NCBI RefSeq assembly: GCF_002104765.1
Contig: NZ_NCXM01000043.1
Location: forward strand, 1-40,773
Length of the DNA: 40,773 nt
DNA from: Mycolicibacterium vulneris
GTDB taxonomy: Bacteria; Actinomycetota; Actinomycetes; Mycobacteriales; Mycobacteriaceae
Direction of reading: 5' to 3'
The notes below the pieces were generated by a model, which searched no databases, had not been told where the DNA came from, and worked only from the letters and a program-made list of their open reading frames with translations. Shown here in pieces: positions 16,148-24,218 of the stretch (position 1 is the first letter of the stretch; each line of letters starts with the position of its first letter). The translations under genes were made by a program, and so were the position numbers.

Positions 16148-16358
16148 GATTTGCTGGGCCAAGAGTAATTCGACGAGAGTCAGGTGTGTCGGCCAACATG
16201 GCCAGCTCACCCGGGTTCAGCCGTTTCGAACGGCCACTCGTTTCAGTCGGAATACCGAATCCGCGATGCGTGTGTCGACTTCCAAACCGCTGGCCGCTGG
16301 CGTCTCCGGGGATCTATCGCTCGTCCAGCGTCGACATCTCGGTCTTCGGAGCCGCAGC

Positions 16359-17159
16359 TCAGGTGGAGGGCATAGCGGCTTCGTCGTCCCGACTCTCGGA
16401 GGCTTGCGGTGTTGCTCGTTCCAAAAACCGGAGCAGTTCGACGGGGAAGGGAAGCACCAGGGTCGAGTTCTTCTCCGCGGCGACCTCGACCACGGTTTCC
16501 AAGAGCCGCAACTGAAGCGCAGCCGGGTGCACTGCCATCGTCTCGGCCGCTTGGGCCAGTTTTTCAGACGCCTGTAGTTCACCGTCAGCGGTGATAACCC
16601 GAGCGCGCCGCTCACGCTCCGCCTCGGCTTGGCGCGCGATCGACCGCTTCATCGAATCCGGCAGTACTACATCCTTAATTTCCACGCGGTCGATGTGAAT
16701 ACCCCAGCCCACCGCGGGGCTGTCGATCATCAACTCCAGGCCCTGATTGAGACCCTCGCGGTTGCAGAGTAGGTCGTCCAGGTCGCTTTTGCCGATGATT
16801 GAACGCAGCGATGTCTGCGCGACCTGGCCAATAGCGGACACGTAGTCCTGTACGTCGACAACCACACGCACCGGATCCGCAACCTTGAAATAGATGACAG
16901 CATCCACACGCACGGTCACGTTGTCGCGCGTGATGCCATCCTGGGCGGGCACCGGCATCGTAATGATCTGCATGTTCACCTTCTTGAGGCGATCGGCGAT
17001 TGGAATCAGCATCGTGAGCCCCGGTCCACGGACCCCGGTTTGCGCACGTCCGAAACGAAAGACGACGCCTTGTTCGAATTGCTGGACGACCCGAACGTTT
17101 GTGCCTAGCAAGAGCACACCAAGGCCGAACGCTGCGGCCAATGCGTAAAGGACGATCAT
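16359..17159 (-). CDS. Stomatin/slipin-like SPFH membrane protein
   Basis: This is a 266-residue protein. The N-terminal TM (about residues 2-22, IVLYALAAAFGLGVLLLG) is followed by the SPFH/band-7 domain: VVQQFEQGVVFRFGR, the PGL turn, QDGITRDNVTVRVDAVIYFKV, and DLDDLLCNREGLNQGLE. A coiled-coil helix EAERERRARVITADGELQASEKLAQAAE ends in LRLLETVVEVAAEKNSTLVLPFP, the usual slipin terminus. Slipins oligomerise on membrane microdomains. Many bacterial slipins pair with a NfeD gene; none is here. I prefer ATG 17159, with a purine-rich GGTGGAAGTGGA upstream; a GTG at 17174 is also in frame. Confidence 0.92.
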   Translation of the reverse strand: MIVLYALAAAFGLGVLLLGTNVRVVQQFEQGVVFRFGRAQTGVRGPGLTMLIPIADRLKKVNMQIITMPVPAQDGITRDNVTVRVDAVIYFKVADPVRVVVDVQDYVSAIGQVAQTSLRSIIGKSDLDDLLCNREGLNQGLELMIDSPAVGWGIHIDRVEIKDVVLPDSMKRSIARQAEAERERRARVITADGELQASEKLAQAAETMAVHPAALQLRLLETVVEVAAEKNSTLVLPFPVELLRFLERATPQASESRDDEAAMPST

Positions 17160-17433
17160 TATGTCCACTTCCACCCGGGCAAGTCCTGTCAGTGCTTCTC
17201 GGCGAGTGCGGGCGACTTACGGCCGATGAAACGCCGAGACCCCTCCAGTATGGGCCGATCACTGCAGACGTGCTGGGACCTCCGATCGAGGTCACGGCTG
17301 TGGCCCCAGTGCAGGGTCAGGCTCGATCGCCAGTACCGTGCCCCCGGTAGTCGGGTCGCATGCCGAAGCCGCCGGTTCGCTTGCACGGCAAGATGTTTGC
17401 GGTTGTTAAGGCGAACGCGAGTACAGTAGTTCG

Positions 17434-18981
17434 ATGGTCGTCGCCCCATCCAATGAGCGGATGATCGCTGGGGTCGCCGCCGCGACCGTCTCGCTCGGAG
17501 TAGCCCAGCTGGTGGGCATACCGTTCGGTGCGCGGGCCGATGCGCGTGCTGCGGTCGGCTCAATGGCCGTCGACCTGACACCGGGTCCCATCAAAGAGTG
17601 GGCCATTCAGACCCTGGGCTCTCTGGACAAACTCTTCGTGGCCGTCGTAGTGCTCGTGGTGATCGCTACGATCGCTGCAATCGCCGGGACCCTCGAGACT
17701 CAGCGTCGCCCGCTCGGTAGCGCCATGGTCGGCGGGGCCGGCGTCCTCGGATGCATTGCAGTGCTGTCGCGGCAGGGTGCGACAGCACTCGACACCATCC
17801 CCACCGTCGCGGGCGCCGCCTGCGGCGTGGCGACCCTTCACGTGCTCACCCGTCGGTTTTGGCCCGCCCTGGGAGACCCGGGAGACAGAGCCGACCACGA
17901 CGAGCCGGATGCCGGCCGGCGCAGGTTGATCATGTTGGGATTGCTCGGATTCGGAGTAGTGAGTGGCGTGGCGGGTGCGGTCGTCACGCGGTTGGTGCAT
18001 TCGGTGGCCGCTGACCGCAACAGCTTCACACTTCCCCGGCCGCGCACATCGGCGCCACCAATACCTGCTGATGTGCAACCGAACGGCGTTGCGCTACCGA
18101 GCTTTGTCACCGCCGGCGCCGACTTTTACCGGGTGGACACCGCACTCAGTGTTCCCCAACTCAGCCACGGCGACTGGCGGCTGCGCATCCACGGCATGGT
18201 GGACCACGAAGCCACCTACAGCTTCGACGACCTCGCCCACTTTGACCTGGTCGAAACGGTGACGACGTTAACTTGCGTGTCGAATCCCGTTGGGGGCACA
18301 TTGATTTCGACGGGCATCTGGACAGGCTACCGAGTGGCTGATCTGCTTGCGGTGGCCCGTGTGCACGGAGACGCCGATATGATGCTGTCGACGTCGATCG
18401 ACGGGTTCACCGCCGGAACGCCAGTGCAGGCACTCACCGATGGTCGCGACGCGCTCCTGGCCGTCGGCCTCAACGGTCAGCCGCTGCCGATCGAGCATGG
18501 CTACCCGGCCCGGCTGGTGGTACCCGGGCTCTACGGGTACGTGTCGGCCACTAAGTGGGTCGTCGAGATGGAGCTGACCCGCTTCGACAGAGCAGCGGCG
18601 TACTGGACGCGCCAGGGCTGGGCACCGCGTGGGCCCATCAAGACCGAGTCGCGGATCGATGTGCCGAAAGGTGGTCAGAAAGTGCCGATGGGGCCCGTCG
18701 TATTTGGCGGTGTCGCGTGGGCACAGAATCGCGGCGTGCGGGCCGTTGAGGTCCTCATCGACGATGGCGTGTGGCAGCCCGCTGAACAGGGCGCGAGCTA
18801 TTCCAACGAGACGTGGCGGTTGTGGAGGTTCCCCTGGCAGGCGAAAAGCCTAGGGAAACACACCATCACCGTGCGCGCCACCGACAACACCGGCGGCACC
18901 CAAACAGCAGATCAGGTTGGTACCGTTCCCGACGGCGCCACCGGCTGGCACACCGTGGACTTCACGGTGGTGGAGACATGA
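17434..18981 (+). CDS. Membrane molybdopterin-dependent oxidoreductase (sulfite-oxidase fold)
   Basis: This is a 515-residue protein. Four hydrophobic segments occupy the first 190 residues (about 10-30, 67-86, 96-112, 166-188). A periplasmic sulfite oxidase-type molybdopterin domain follows. The conserved Moco-ligating cysteine is Cys281 in TLTCVSNPVGG, then LISTGIWTGYRVADLL and the typical GYPARLVVPGLYGYVSATKWV. A C-terminal Mo-co dimerisation domain (about 415-515) completes it (VFGGVAWAQNRGVRAVEVLIDDG). It resembles M. tuberculosis Rv0218 as I recall it. The substrate is unknown; relatives reduce oxidised sulfur or nitrogen compounds. No dedicated heme partner is adjacent. The small membrane gene converges on it, 4 bp away. 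Confidence 0.9.
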   Translation: MVVAPSNERMIAGVAAATVSLGVAQLVGIPFGARADARAAVGSMAVDLTPGPIKEWAIQTLGSLDKLFVAVVVLVVIATIAAIAGTLETQRRPLGSAMVGGAGVLGCIAVLSRQGATALDTIPTVAGAACGVATLHVLTRRFWPALGDPGDRADHDEPDAGRRRLIMLGLLGFGVVSGVAGAVVTRLVHSVAADRNSFTLPRPRTSAPPIPADVQPNGVALPSFVTAGADFYRVDTALSVPQLSHGDWRLRIHGMVDHEATYSFDDLAHFDLVETVTTLTCVSNPVGGTLISTGIWTGYRVADLLAVARVHGDADMMLSTSIDGFTAGTPVQALTDGRDALLAVGLNGQPLPIEHGYPARLVVPGLYGYVSATKWVVEMELTRFDRAAAYWTRQGWAPRGPIKTESRIDVPKGGQKVPMGPVVFGGVAWAQNRGVRAVEVLIDDGVWQPAEQGASYSNETWRLWRFPWQAKSLGKHTITVRATDNTGGTQTADQVGTVPDGATGWHTVDFTVVET

Positions 18982-18985
18982 AGCG

Positions 18986-19186
18986 CTATTTCGACGAAAA
19001 TTTCCGCCAACTGAATACCGCAATCACGATGCCGATCAGCACCGTGATCGGACCAATGATGGACCAGGTCGTGGTGTTGCTCATCGGGCTCCCACCAAGC
19101 ACTCCAAATCCCTGGAGCGCCCAGATCAGACCGAACACTGCGACAATCAACCCAACCGCGAATGTAACGACGGAAGCCCTTCGCAT
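18986..19186 (-). CDS. Small two-TM membrane protein
   Basis: This is a 66-residue protein with two TM helices (about 5-28 and 42-59) linked by a short GSPMSNTTT loop, and a basic tail SWRKFSSK. It resembles the many small conserved mycobacterial membrane proteins of unknown function. The codon pattern and clean topology support a real gene rather than a shadow. It overlaps nothing and converges on the Moco gene. Confidence 0.7.
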   Translation of the reverse strand: MRRASVVTFAVGLIVAVFGLIWALQGFGVLGGSPMSNTTTWSIIGPITVLIGIVIAVFSWRKFSSK

Positions 19187-19645
19187 ATAGGGATCCTACG
19201 CGCCGGAGAGGGGAGCTATCCCATAAGGTATCTGGGTGACCGCGACGGCCGGGAACCTGCTCCGGCGCTGCTGGGGCAGCCCAATCCCATACAGGTCACG
19301 CGTCAACGTAAACATGCTGTGCCCCAATCACTTCGACACCTGCATAAATTCGCTTCATGCGAAATCCGTTGCGCCGCGACAGAGTTGCCTAGGCCGTGCA
19401 GCCGGCTGGACACCTTCAACAGCCGGCACGCGGGCGCCATGCCTCAGGGTTGTGGCCGGCCGGCTCGCGGGGAGGCCGACCGCCGCCAGGGCCGGGCGCA
19501 AGACGTTTACCGCGTCGCGTCGGTCCGTAGAGTGGCTGACCGCCTTTGCGCCAGCTAGCTCCCTAGTAACAGCGATCCGCTACAGGCCGTAGCGTTCTAG
19601 CGGATACTGGTAATTTTCGGGCTTGGTTGTGAGCGAGGGGGGTCC
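19187..19645. other. 459-bp region with no intact gene
   Basis: The plus-strand frame at 19236-19592 has a ragged, Cys/Arg/Ser-rich translation and is not convincing. On the minus strand a stretch resembling the end of a tyrosine recombinase can be read through stop codons (listed as a pseudogene). The plus-strand end carries the ribosome binding site of the next gene. Confidence 0.5.
19231..19500 (-). pseudogene. Possible decayed C-terminus of a tyrosine recombinase/integrase
   Basis: One minus-strand frame (about 19350-19278) reads EFMQVSK, stop, then LGHSMFTLTRDLYG. The second part closely follows the LGHxxxxxTxxxYG box that carries the last catalytic His and Tyr of phage-type integrases. 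The stop (TGA) sits exactly where these enzymes often have Trp (TGG), as in QVSKWLGH. Further upstream in the same frame, after another stop, LRHGA could be the Arg-His box, but the distance is longer than usual. No att site or other phage genes were found. This is inferred from a short match only. Confidence 0.35.
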
Positions 19646-20041
19646 ATGCGGGTGCCAAGGGCCGTCGCAAACTTCAATAGGCGAGTCACCAATCCAGCGG
19701 CTCGGTCGATCACGCCGTGGCTCCCAGGCCAAGGGACACTCGATCATGTCGGGCGCAAATCAGGCAAGCGTTATCGAACGCCGCTGTTGGTTTTTCCCAT
19801 CCGCGACGGCTTCGTCGTTCTCATCGGGTACGGGCTGAAATCGGACTGGTTGAAAAATGTATTCGCCGGTGGACAGGCGGTGCTGCACAAGCGCGGCAAG
19901 AGTATCGCGCTAGCCAATCCCCGCCTCCTGAGTAAGGCTGAGGCCGCAACGCTCGTTGTAGGGCCATCTCGTGTGTTCTACCGCCTGTTTCCGTACAACG
20001 AAGCGGCGCTGGTGTTGACCAAAGTCAATTCCACGCAGTGA
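19646..20041 (+). CDS. Ddn-like deazaflavin (F420)-dependent nitroreductase family protein
   Basis: This is a 131-residue protein with the split-barrel pattern of mycobacterial F420H2-dependent quinone/nitro-reductases. It has HVGRKSGKRYRTPLLVFP near residues 33-50, GFVVLIGYGLKSDWLKNVFAGG in the middle, and a C-terminal PYNEAALVLTKV. These enzymes use reduced F420 to reduce quinones, nitro compounds or unsaturated lipids. The ATG is preceded by GAGGGGGG 4 nt upstream. It is a single gene upstream of the antiporter, about 145 bp apart on the same strand. Confidence 0.85.
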   Translation: MRVPRAVANFNRRVTNPAARSITPWLPGQGTLDHVGRKSGKRYRTPLLVFPIRDGFVVLIGYGLKSDWLKNVFAGGQAVLHKRGKSIALANPRLLSKAEAATLVVGPSRVFYRLFPYNEAALVLTKVNSTQ

Positions 20042-20175
20042 CTTTGGGCAGTAGAACGAAGAAGTTGAGCCAGCGGGGTCGCCCAGAGGTTGATGGCGCC
20101 TATCAGCATGAGCGTGACCCAGCGTGTTTTCCGCGCGAACCGTTCGGTTGTGGAAAACTTCAGCGCGATCAGAGC

Positions 20176-20180
20176 AGGAG
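20176..20180 (+). promoter_or_regulatory. Ribosome binding site fixing the GTG start of the antiporter
   Basis: AGGAG ends 6 nt before the GTG at 20187. It favours this start over the in-frame ATG at 20124, whose 21 extra residues are not conserved-looking. Confidence 0.7.
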
Positions 20181-20186
20181 AGGCGC

Positions 20187-21344
20187 GTGACGACCACCCA
20201 TACCGAACGGCTCCCGCTGCTGACCCGGCGCGACCGCATCATGATCACCACCACCGTGATCGCTTCCATGGCAGCGGGGGTTCTCCACTTCACCCACGCG
20301 AATGCAGTGCTGGCGTTCACCATCTCCGCACTCGCGTTGGCCACACTGGCATCTCTGGTCGGCCGTTCGGTGGAGGCGCTCGGAGACCGGCTCGGGCCCA
20401 ACGCCACTGGGATACTGCAGACGGCGCTGGGAAACCTGCCCGAATTGTTCGTCATCCTGTTCGCACTCAAGGCAGGCCTTTACGGCGTGGTGAAGGCCAC
20501 CATCGTCGGCTCGATTCTCTCCAACGCCCTGCTGGTGCTCGGGCTGGCATTCGTGGCCGGCGGGATCAAGCACGGCCGCCAGCGCTTCGCCGCCGACGAC
20601 GGACGCACCCTCGGACTGATGTTCACCCTCGCGGTGTTCATCCTGGCCGTCCCCTCGCTCACCGCTGCAATACACACCCCGGCGCAACAGCACGAACGGG
20701 CGGTGTCGGTCGTCGTCTCCATCGTCATGCTCGCGCTGTTCGCACTCTCGCTGCCCGCCACGCTCGGAAACCGGGCCCCCGACTCGGCGCTGCAAGCTGG
20801 TGATAAACCCTCCAGAGCGACCTCTCCCATTGTGGCCAGCCCCGATTCGGCCGAAGCCGCCAGCGCCGCGACAGCACACGGCAACTGGCCGTTGGCGATG
20901 GCCATCGGCATGCTGGCCGTCGCCGGTATCGGTGCGGCCTTCGTGTCGGAATGGTTCGTCGCCGCCCTCGAGCCAGCGATGCATGCAGCGGGCATCAACG
21001 AGGTTTTCGCCGGTCTGGTGATCGTGGCCATCGCCGGCAACGCGGTGGAGAATTTCGTCGGCATTCAGCTGGCGGCAAAGAACCAGATGGACTACGCGCT
21101 TCAGGTGGTCCTCCAGTCGCCCGTCCAGATCGCGCTCACCATCGCCCCGATCGTCTGCCTGGCGGCGGTATGGCTCGGCCAGCCCGGTTTCGATCTGGTG
21201 TTCTCGCCGCTGCTGTTGGCGTCGATGATTATGTCGGCGCTGGTCGCGGTGCTGGTGACCTTCGACGGCGAGTCGACCTGGTTCGAGGGAGCAGTGCTCA
21301 TCGCGCTCTATGTGGCGATCGCCACGTCGTTCTGGTGGGGATGA
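20187..21344 (+). CDS. CaX-type cation/proton antiporter
   Basis: This is a 385-residue membrane protein with about ten hydrophobic helices in two homologous halves. Each half carries an ion-binding alpha-repeat motif: GNLPEL at about 82-87 and GNAVEN at about 284-289. The central linker (about 195-232) is Ala/Ser/Pro-rich and acidic. CaX proteins exchange Ca2+ or similar divalent ions for protons across the plasma membrane. The GTG start at 20187 has a good ribosome binding site. No regulator is adjacent. Confidence 0.93.
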   Translation: MTTTHTERLPLLTRRDRIMITTTVIASMAAGVLHFTHANAVLAFTISALALATLASLVGRSVEALGDRLGPNATGILQTALGNLPELFVILFALKAGLYGVVKATIVGSILSNALLVLGLAFVAGGIKHGRQRFAADDGRTLGLMFTLAVFILAVPSLTAAIHTPAQQHERAVSVVVSIVMLALFALSLPATLGNRAPDSALQAGDKPSRATSPIVASPDSAEAASAATAHGNWPLAMAIGMLAVAGIGAAFVSEWFVAALEPAMHAAGINEVFAGLVIVAIAGNAVENFVGIQLAAKNQMDYALQVVLQSPVQIALTIAPIVCLAAVWLGQPGFDLVFSPLLLASMIMSALVAVLVTFDGESTWFEGAVLIALYVAIATSFWWG

Positions 21345-21427
21345 GCGGCCCCTACGGTCTGATGGTCCGCCCTCCAACCACCCAAGGCGAAACGACAAGC
21401 ATCACCCGAAGTCGTACATTTGGCCGG

Positions 21428-21501
21428 TGGGGCGGGCGGGGCTCGAACCCGCGACCAACGGATTATGAGTCCGCGGCTCTAACCAACTGAGCTACCGCCC
21501 C
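21428..21501 (-). tRNA. tRNA with anticodon CAU (elongator Met, or Ile2)
   Basis: On the minus strand the acceptor stem GGGGCGG pairs with CCGCCCC. The D arm is GCTC/GAGC, the anticodon stem GCGGA/TCCGT encloses CTCATAA (anticodon CAT), and the T arm is GCGGG-TTCGAGC-CCCGC. The discriminator base is A and no CCA is encoded. It lacks initiator features (it has a normal first base pair and no GGG/CCC anticodon stem). CAT is used by elongator tRNA-Met and by tRNA-Ile2 (lysidine-modified); the sequence alone does not decide. Confidence 0.93.
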
Positions 21502-21674
21502 CGACAGGGTTGTCCGTAGGAAACCGTAGCTGAAGACCTGAGGCGTCGTCCGTCGGCCGGAACCCGCGAACGGATTGGGTCAACTGCGAGATGTTCGTGC
21601 GATGCCCGCCGCGTGAGGAGCAAGCTAAACGCCCCGGTGGGCGCACACGATGCGGCGCCCGCCGGCCGTATGGC

Positions 21675-22103
21675 TCAGGTAGGCCCTGGCATGAATCCTG
21701 CCTGCGCCGCTTGATCCTTGATCTTGGGGATCATGTCGGGCGCATAAACGTAGATTGCCGACTCGACCTCCCATTCGGCCTGGGCCTGGCTCATATGGGT
21801 GGTATCGGTCACCATGTTGACCAGCTCCTGGGCCTCGCCGAACGGATTGGCGTGGTTCCGGACCTGATTGGCGAACCAACGTCCCTCGGCGGCCATATGG
21901 CAATCGTTGAAATCGGCGGTATGAGTCATCTTGTTCTGAGCCAGCAAGTTGATGTACTGATCATCGGCTTGACTCAGATTGCAGGCGGCCGACGCGCGCG
22001 GTGCCGACACGAGCGCATCACCCAGCATCGCTGTCGTCAGCAGGGCGCCAGCAGCTCCGATCGCCAGCACCTGGCTGCGCGACCGTGTGCGTGTAGTTGT
22101 CAC
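21675..22103 (-). CDS. DUF732 secreted protein, copy 1
   Basis: This is a 142-residue protein. A basic start MTTTRTRSRSQ, a hydrophobic core and APRASA-AC form a Sec signal peptide with cleavage near residue 39. The mature DUF732 domain follows: ACNLSQADDQYINLLAQNK, DFNDCHMAAEGRWFA and MSQAQAEWEVESAIYVYAPD. Its two cysteines probably form a disulfide. DUF732 proteins are small, exported, mycobacteria-specific and of unknown function. The start is GTG 22103 with AGGAGG 8 nt upstream. The mature part is almost identical to the next gene upstream (22484-22909). Confidence 0.92.
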   Translation of the reverse strand: MTTTRTRSRSQVLAIGAAGALLTTAMLGDALVSAPRASAACNLSQADDQYINLLAQNKMTHTADFNDCHMAAEGRWFANQVRNHANPFGEAQELVNMVTDTTHMSQAQAEWEVESAIYVYAPDMIPKIKDQAAQAGFMPGPT

Positions 22104-22483
22104 CTTCCAGACCTCCTCACTTGAAAAATTGCTGTATTTCAAGGTGCGTAATTCATCGTGTACCGCCAGCGACGAGCATGGCAAACAAGAGATTCGCAAA
22201 CAGTGAGTGAACTGGGCGTAGCGAAAAATTCAGGGAGATAATATATTTCAACCGCGTTGCACGGTCATATGATCCGGTTCTGCCTCAGCACGGCAACTAC
22301 TTGCTGCGCGGGGGCCACTTTCATACGACGACCCGGCGTCTTATTTTCTAGTTAGCTAGTGCACCCAATACACGACCACAAACGGCCATCCAAAACACGC
22401 ACGGCTGACTAACGTTTCGTGCGCGCAATACCCGTCGGCCTACCTACCGCGGGCCCACGTACCCAACCTCTCGCTGGGTAGAA
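22104..22483. other. 380-bp intergenic region between the two DUF732 genes
   Basis: It is markedly more A+T-rich than the surroundings. It contains the ribosome binding site and the CTTGAAA inverted repeat of copy 1, and an AT run at 22225-22255 that on the minus strand reads TTGAAATATATTAT and may be a promoter. No gene is visible. Confidence 0.5.
22120..22143. promoter_or_regulatory. Perfect 7-bp inverted repeat in the leader of DUF732 copy 1
   Basis: CTTGAAA and TTTCAAG with a 10-nt spacer lie directly upstream of the AGGAGG of copy 1. It could be an operator or an mRNA hairpin that controls access to the ribosome binding site. It is not present at copy 2. Confidence 0.45.
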
Positions 22484-22909
22484 CTAGCCTTCTGTAGGCC
22501 AGTTTGCTTGAGCGGCTCCATCCTTGATCTTGGGGATCATGTCCGGCGCGTAAACGTAAATTGCCGACTCGACCTCCCATTCGGCCTGGGCCTGGCTCAT
22601 ATGGGTGGTATTGGTCACCATGTTGACCAGTTCCTGGGCCTCGCCGAACGGGTTGGGGTGGCTCCGGACCTGGTCGGCGAACCAACGTCCCTCGGCGGCC
22701 ATATGACAGTCAGTGAAATCGGCGGTATGCGTCATCTTGTTCTGAGCCAATAAGTTGATGTATTGATCATCGGCTTGACTCAGATTGCAGGCCGCCGAAG
22801 CTTGCGGCGCTGCCAGCACAGCGCCGCCCACCATCGAGGTCGCCAGCACAGCGCCAGCGGCAAAAAATGATGATATCCGCGTACGCGAGCGTGTACGGGT
22901 GGTTGCCAT
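22484..22909 (-). CDS. DUF732 secreted protein, copy 2
   Basis: This is a 141-residue paralog of the neighbouring gene. The signal peptide (MATTRTRSRTRISSFF, ending in APQASA-AC) differs clearly from copy 1. From ACNL to KIKD, 86 of 91 residues are the same, and the DNA is nearly identical over about 270 bp. The last 10 residues differ (GAAQANWPTEG against QAAQAGFMPGPT). The ATG at 22909 has GGGAGG upstream. The open frame upstream of the ATG, to about 23317, is not protein-like. The tandem order and same strand indicate duplication in place. Confidence 0.92.
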   Translation of the reverse strand: MATTRTRSRTRISSFFAAGAVLATSMVGGAVLAAPQASAACNLSQADDQYINLLAQNKMTHTADFTDCHMAAEGRWFADQVRSHPNPFGEAQELVNMVTNTTHMSQAQAEWEVESAIYVYAPDMIPKIKDGAAQANWPTEG

Positions 22910-23320
22910 CTCCGAGCCTCCCTCTGCGCGGGAACGCAGCCGCTTCCGACGCAAACCCCAGCTAGAAATTCCTGCAAACGATCGAAACGGAAAGCCATCG
23001 AGAACGTGGGCCCACGGCGCACGATCCATGGCCGTCCGGCTCGGGCCACGCTGCGATCTCGTTACCGTCATTTCTCGGTGTCGTATCAGTATCGGCGAAC
23101 GCGCTAAAAGTAGCGAATGACCCCCACACACAGCGGAAACGGACGCTTGCGCGGCAGTGTACGAATGGTTAACATTTCGTGCCCTCGCCCCCGGACGAGC
23201 GGGCGGCTGAGCCCTCAACCACGCGGCGCCACAACATCTGTGGCCAGCTGCGACGGCCCTCGCCGCGCCGTCAGCTAAGACCGGTCCGGCCCCGCACCAC
23301 GGAACGCGCGTCCGCAAATT
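22910..23320. other. 411-bp region without a gene, upstream of DUF732 copy 2
   Basis: I see nothing coding: frames are open through high G+C but translations are Arg/Ala/Gly-rich without structure. The promoter of copy 2 should be here. The stretch also separates the accessory part of the window from the block collinear with Rv2313c onward. Confidence 0.5.
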
Positions 23321-24178
23321 TCAGCTGAATACCGTCTGACCGTCGGCGTCGAGCAGGTACCGCTCAGTGCCGGTCTCGACGCGCGGCGCGTCGGCGCCCA
23401 ATGACACGGCGACTTTATTGCTGGCATTTCGCATGATGTCGAAGGTGAGTTCTACAGCCTCGGCCTCGGAGAAGCGGGAGCGCACCTCGGCGACATCGTC
23501 GGCGACGAGGTGCGCAGGCGTCCAAATTAACGCATCGGCATAGCGCAGCGCTGCTTTAGCGCGGTCGTCGAGCAAACTCGACGATTCGAAGCGCGCGATC
23601 TCCTCGTACAGCGTTTCCGAACCGCCGGCATCGAGCGCACCGCCCTCGCGGAGCGAGTTGCACAACCGGCAATTGTGCTGTGCCGCCCCACGCAGCCGAA
23701 CCAGTTCGGAAGTCACCGGGTCGAGCGCACGCATTCGCGCCACCGCGATTAAAAAGTCGTTGAACACCGGATCCGACGGATCGGTGGTGTGATCCCAGGC
23801 AATTGGTTGACCGACCCAGCCGAGGTATTGCGCGCCGACGCCGAGCGCTTCCAGTCCGGCCCGCACCCGGGGGACGAAGTCGGCGATGTACATCTGCACG
23901 ACCACGCCAAACGTGCGGTCCCCTAGCTGCTTCCACAACCGCGACCGCTGCTCGGCGGTGACCGACGAGACGTCGGCGCTGAATTGTTCGGCGAATTCGG
24001 CGACCGCGGACTCGGCTTCCGATTCCGGCTCGCCGACCTCGACGCTGGCAGGCAACGGCGGCAGCGACATCGTCTGCGCGCATACGCGGCGAACCAGCGC
24101 CGCCAGGCGACCGTCGCCGGGAGTTAACGACACCAACCGCGTGAGCTGGTCTTCTCGAACAGAAACCGGAGCCGCCAT
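23321..24178 (-). CDS. AhpD-like/carboxymuconolactone decarboxylase-family protein
   Basis: This is a 285-residue protein. The C-terminal half has the AhpD-like pattern with the redox pair CRLC in QHNCRLCNSLREGGALDAGG (about 168-186), followed by YADALIWTPAHLVADDVAEVRSRFSEAEAVELTFDIMRNASNKVAV. The N-terminal half is helical and of no known family. AhpD-like CxxC proteins are peroxidases or thiol reductases. It corresponds in position and size to M. tuberculosis Rv2313c (from memory). It lies 40 bp downstream of the tldE-like gene on the same strand, probably the same transcript. Confidence 0.82.
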   Translation of the reverse strand: MAAPVSVREDQLTRLVSLTPGDGRLAALVRRVCAQTMSLPPLPASVEVGEPESEAESAVAEFAEQFSADVSSVTAEQRSRLWKQLGDRTFGVVVQMYIADFVPRVRAGLEALGVGAQYLGWVGQPIAWDHTTDPSDPVFNDFLIAVARMRALDPVTSELVRLRGAAQHNCRLCNSLREGGALDAGGSETLYEEIARFESSSLLDDRAKAALRYADALIWTPAHLVADDVAEVRSRFSEAEAVELTFDIMRNASNKVAVSLGADAPRVETGTERYLLDADGQTVFS

Positions 24179-24218
24179 CCGTCACACGCTAGAACGCGCG
24201 CTGCGCGGCGGCAATGGA

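Noticed and set aside
19236..19592. 118-codon plus-strand frame
   Set aside because: Ragged, Cys/Arg-rich translation; the opposite strand gives a better, though decayed, reading.
21428..21501. tRNA gene as an active integration site
   Set aside because: No duplicated 3' end or integrase gene is seen next to it; the possible integrase remnant is 2 kb away and decayed.
22910..23317. Upstream extension of DUF732 copy 2
   Set aside because: The added 136 residues have no secretion or family features, while the ATG at 22909 has a ribosome binding site and begins a standard signal peptide.
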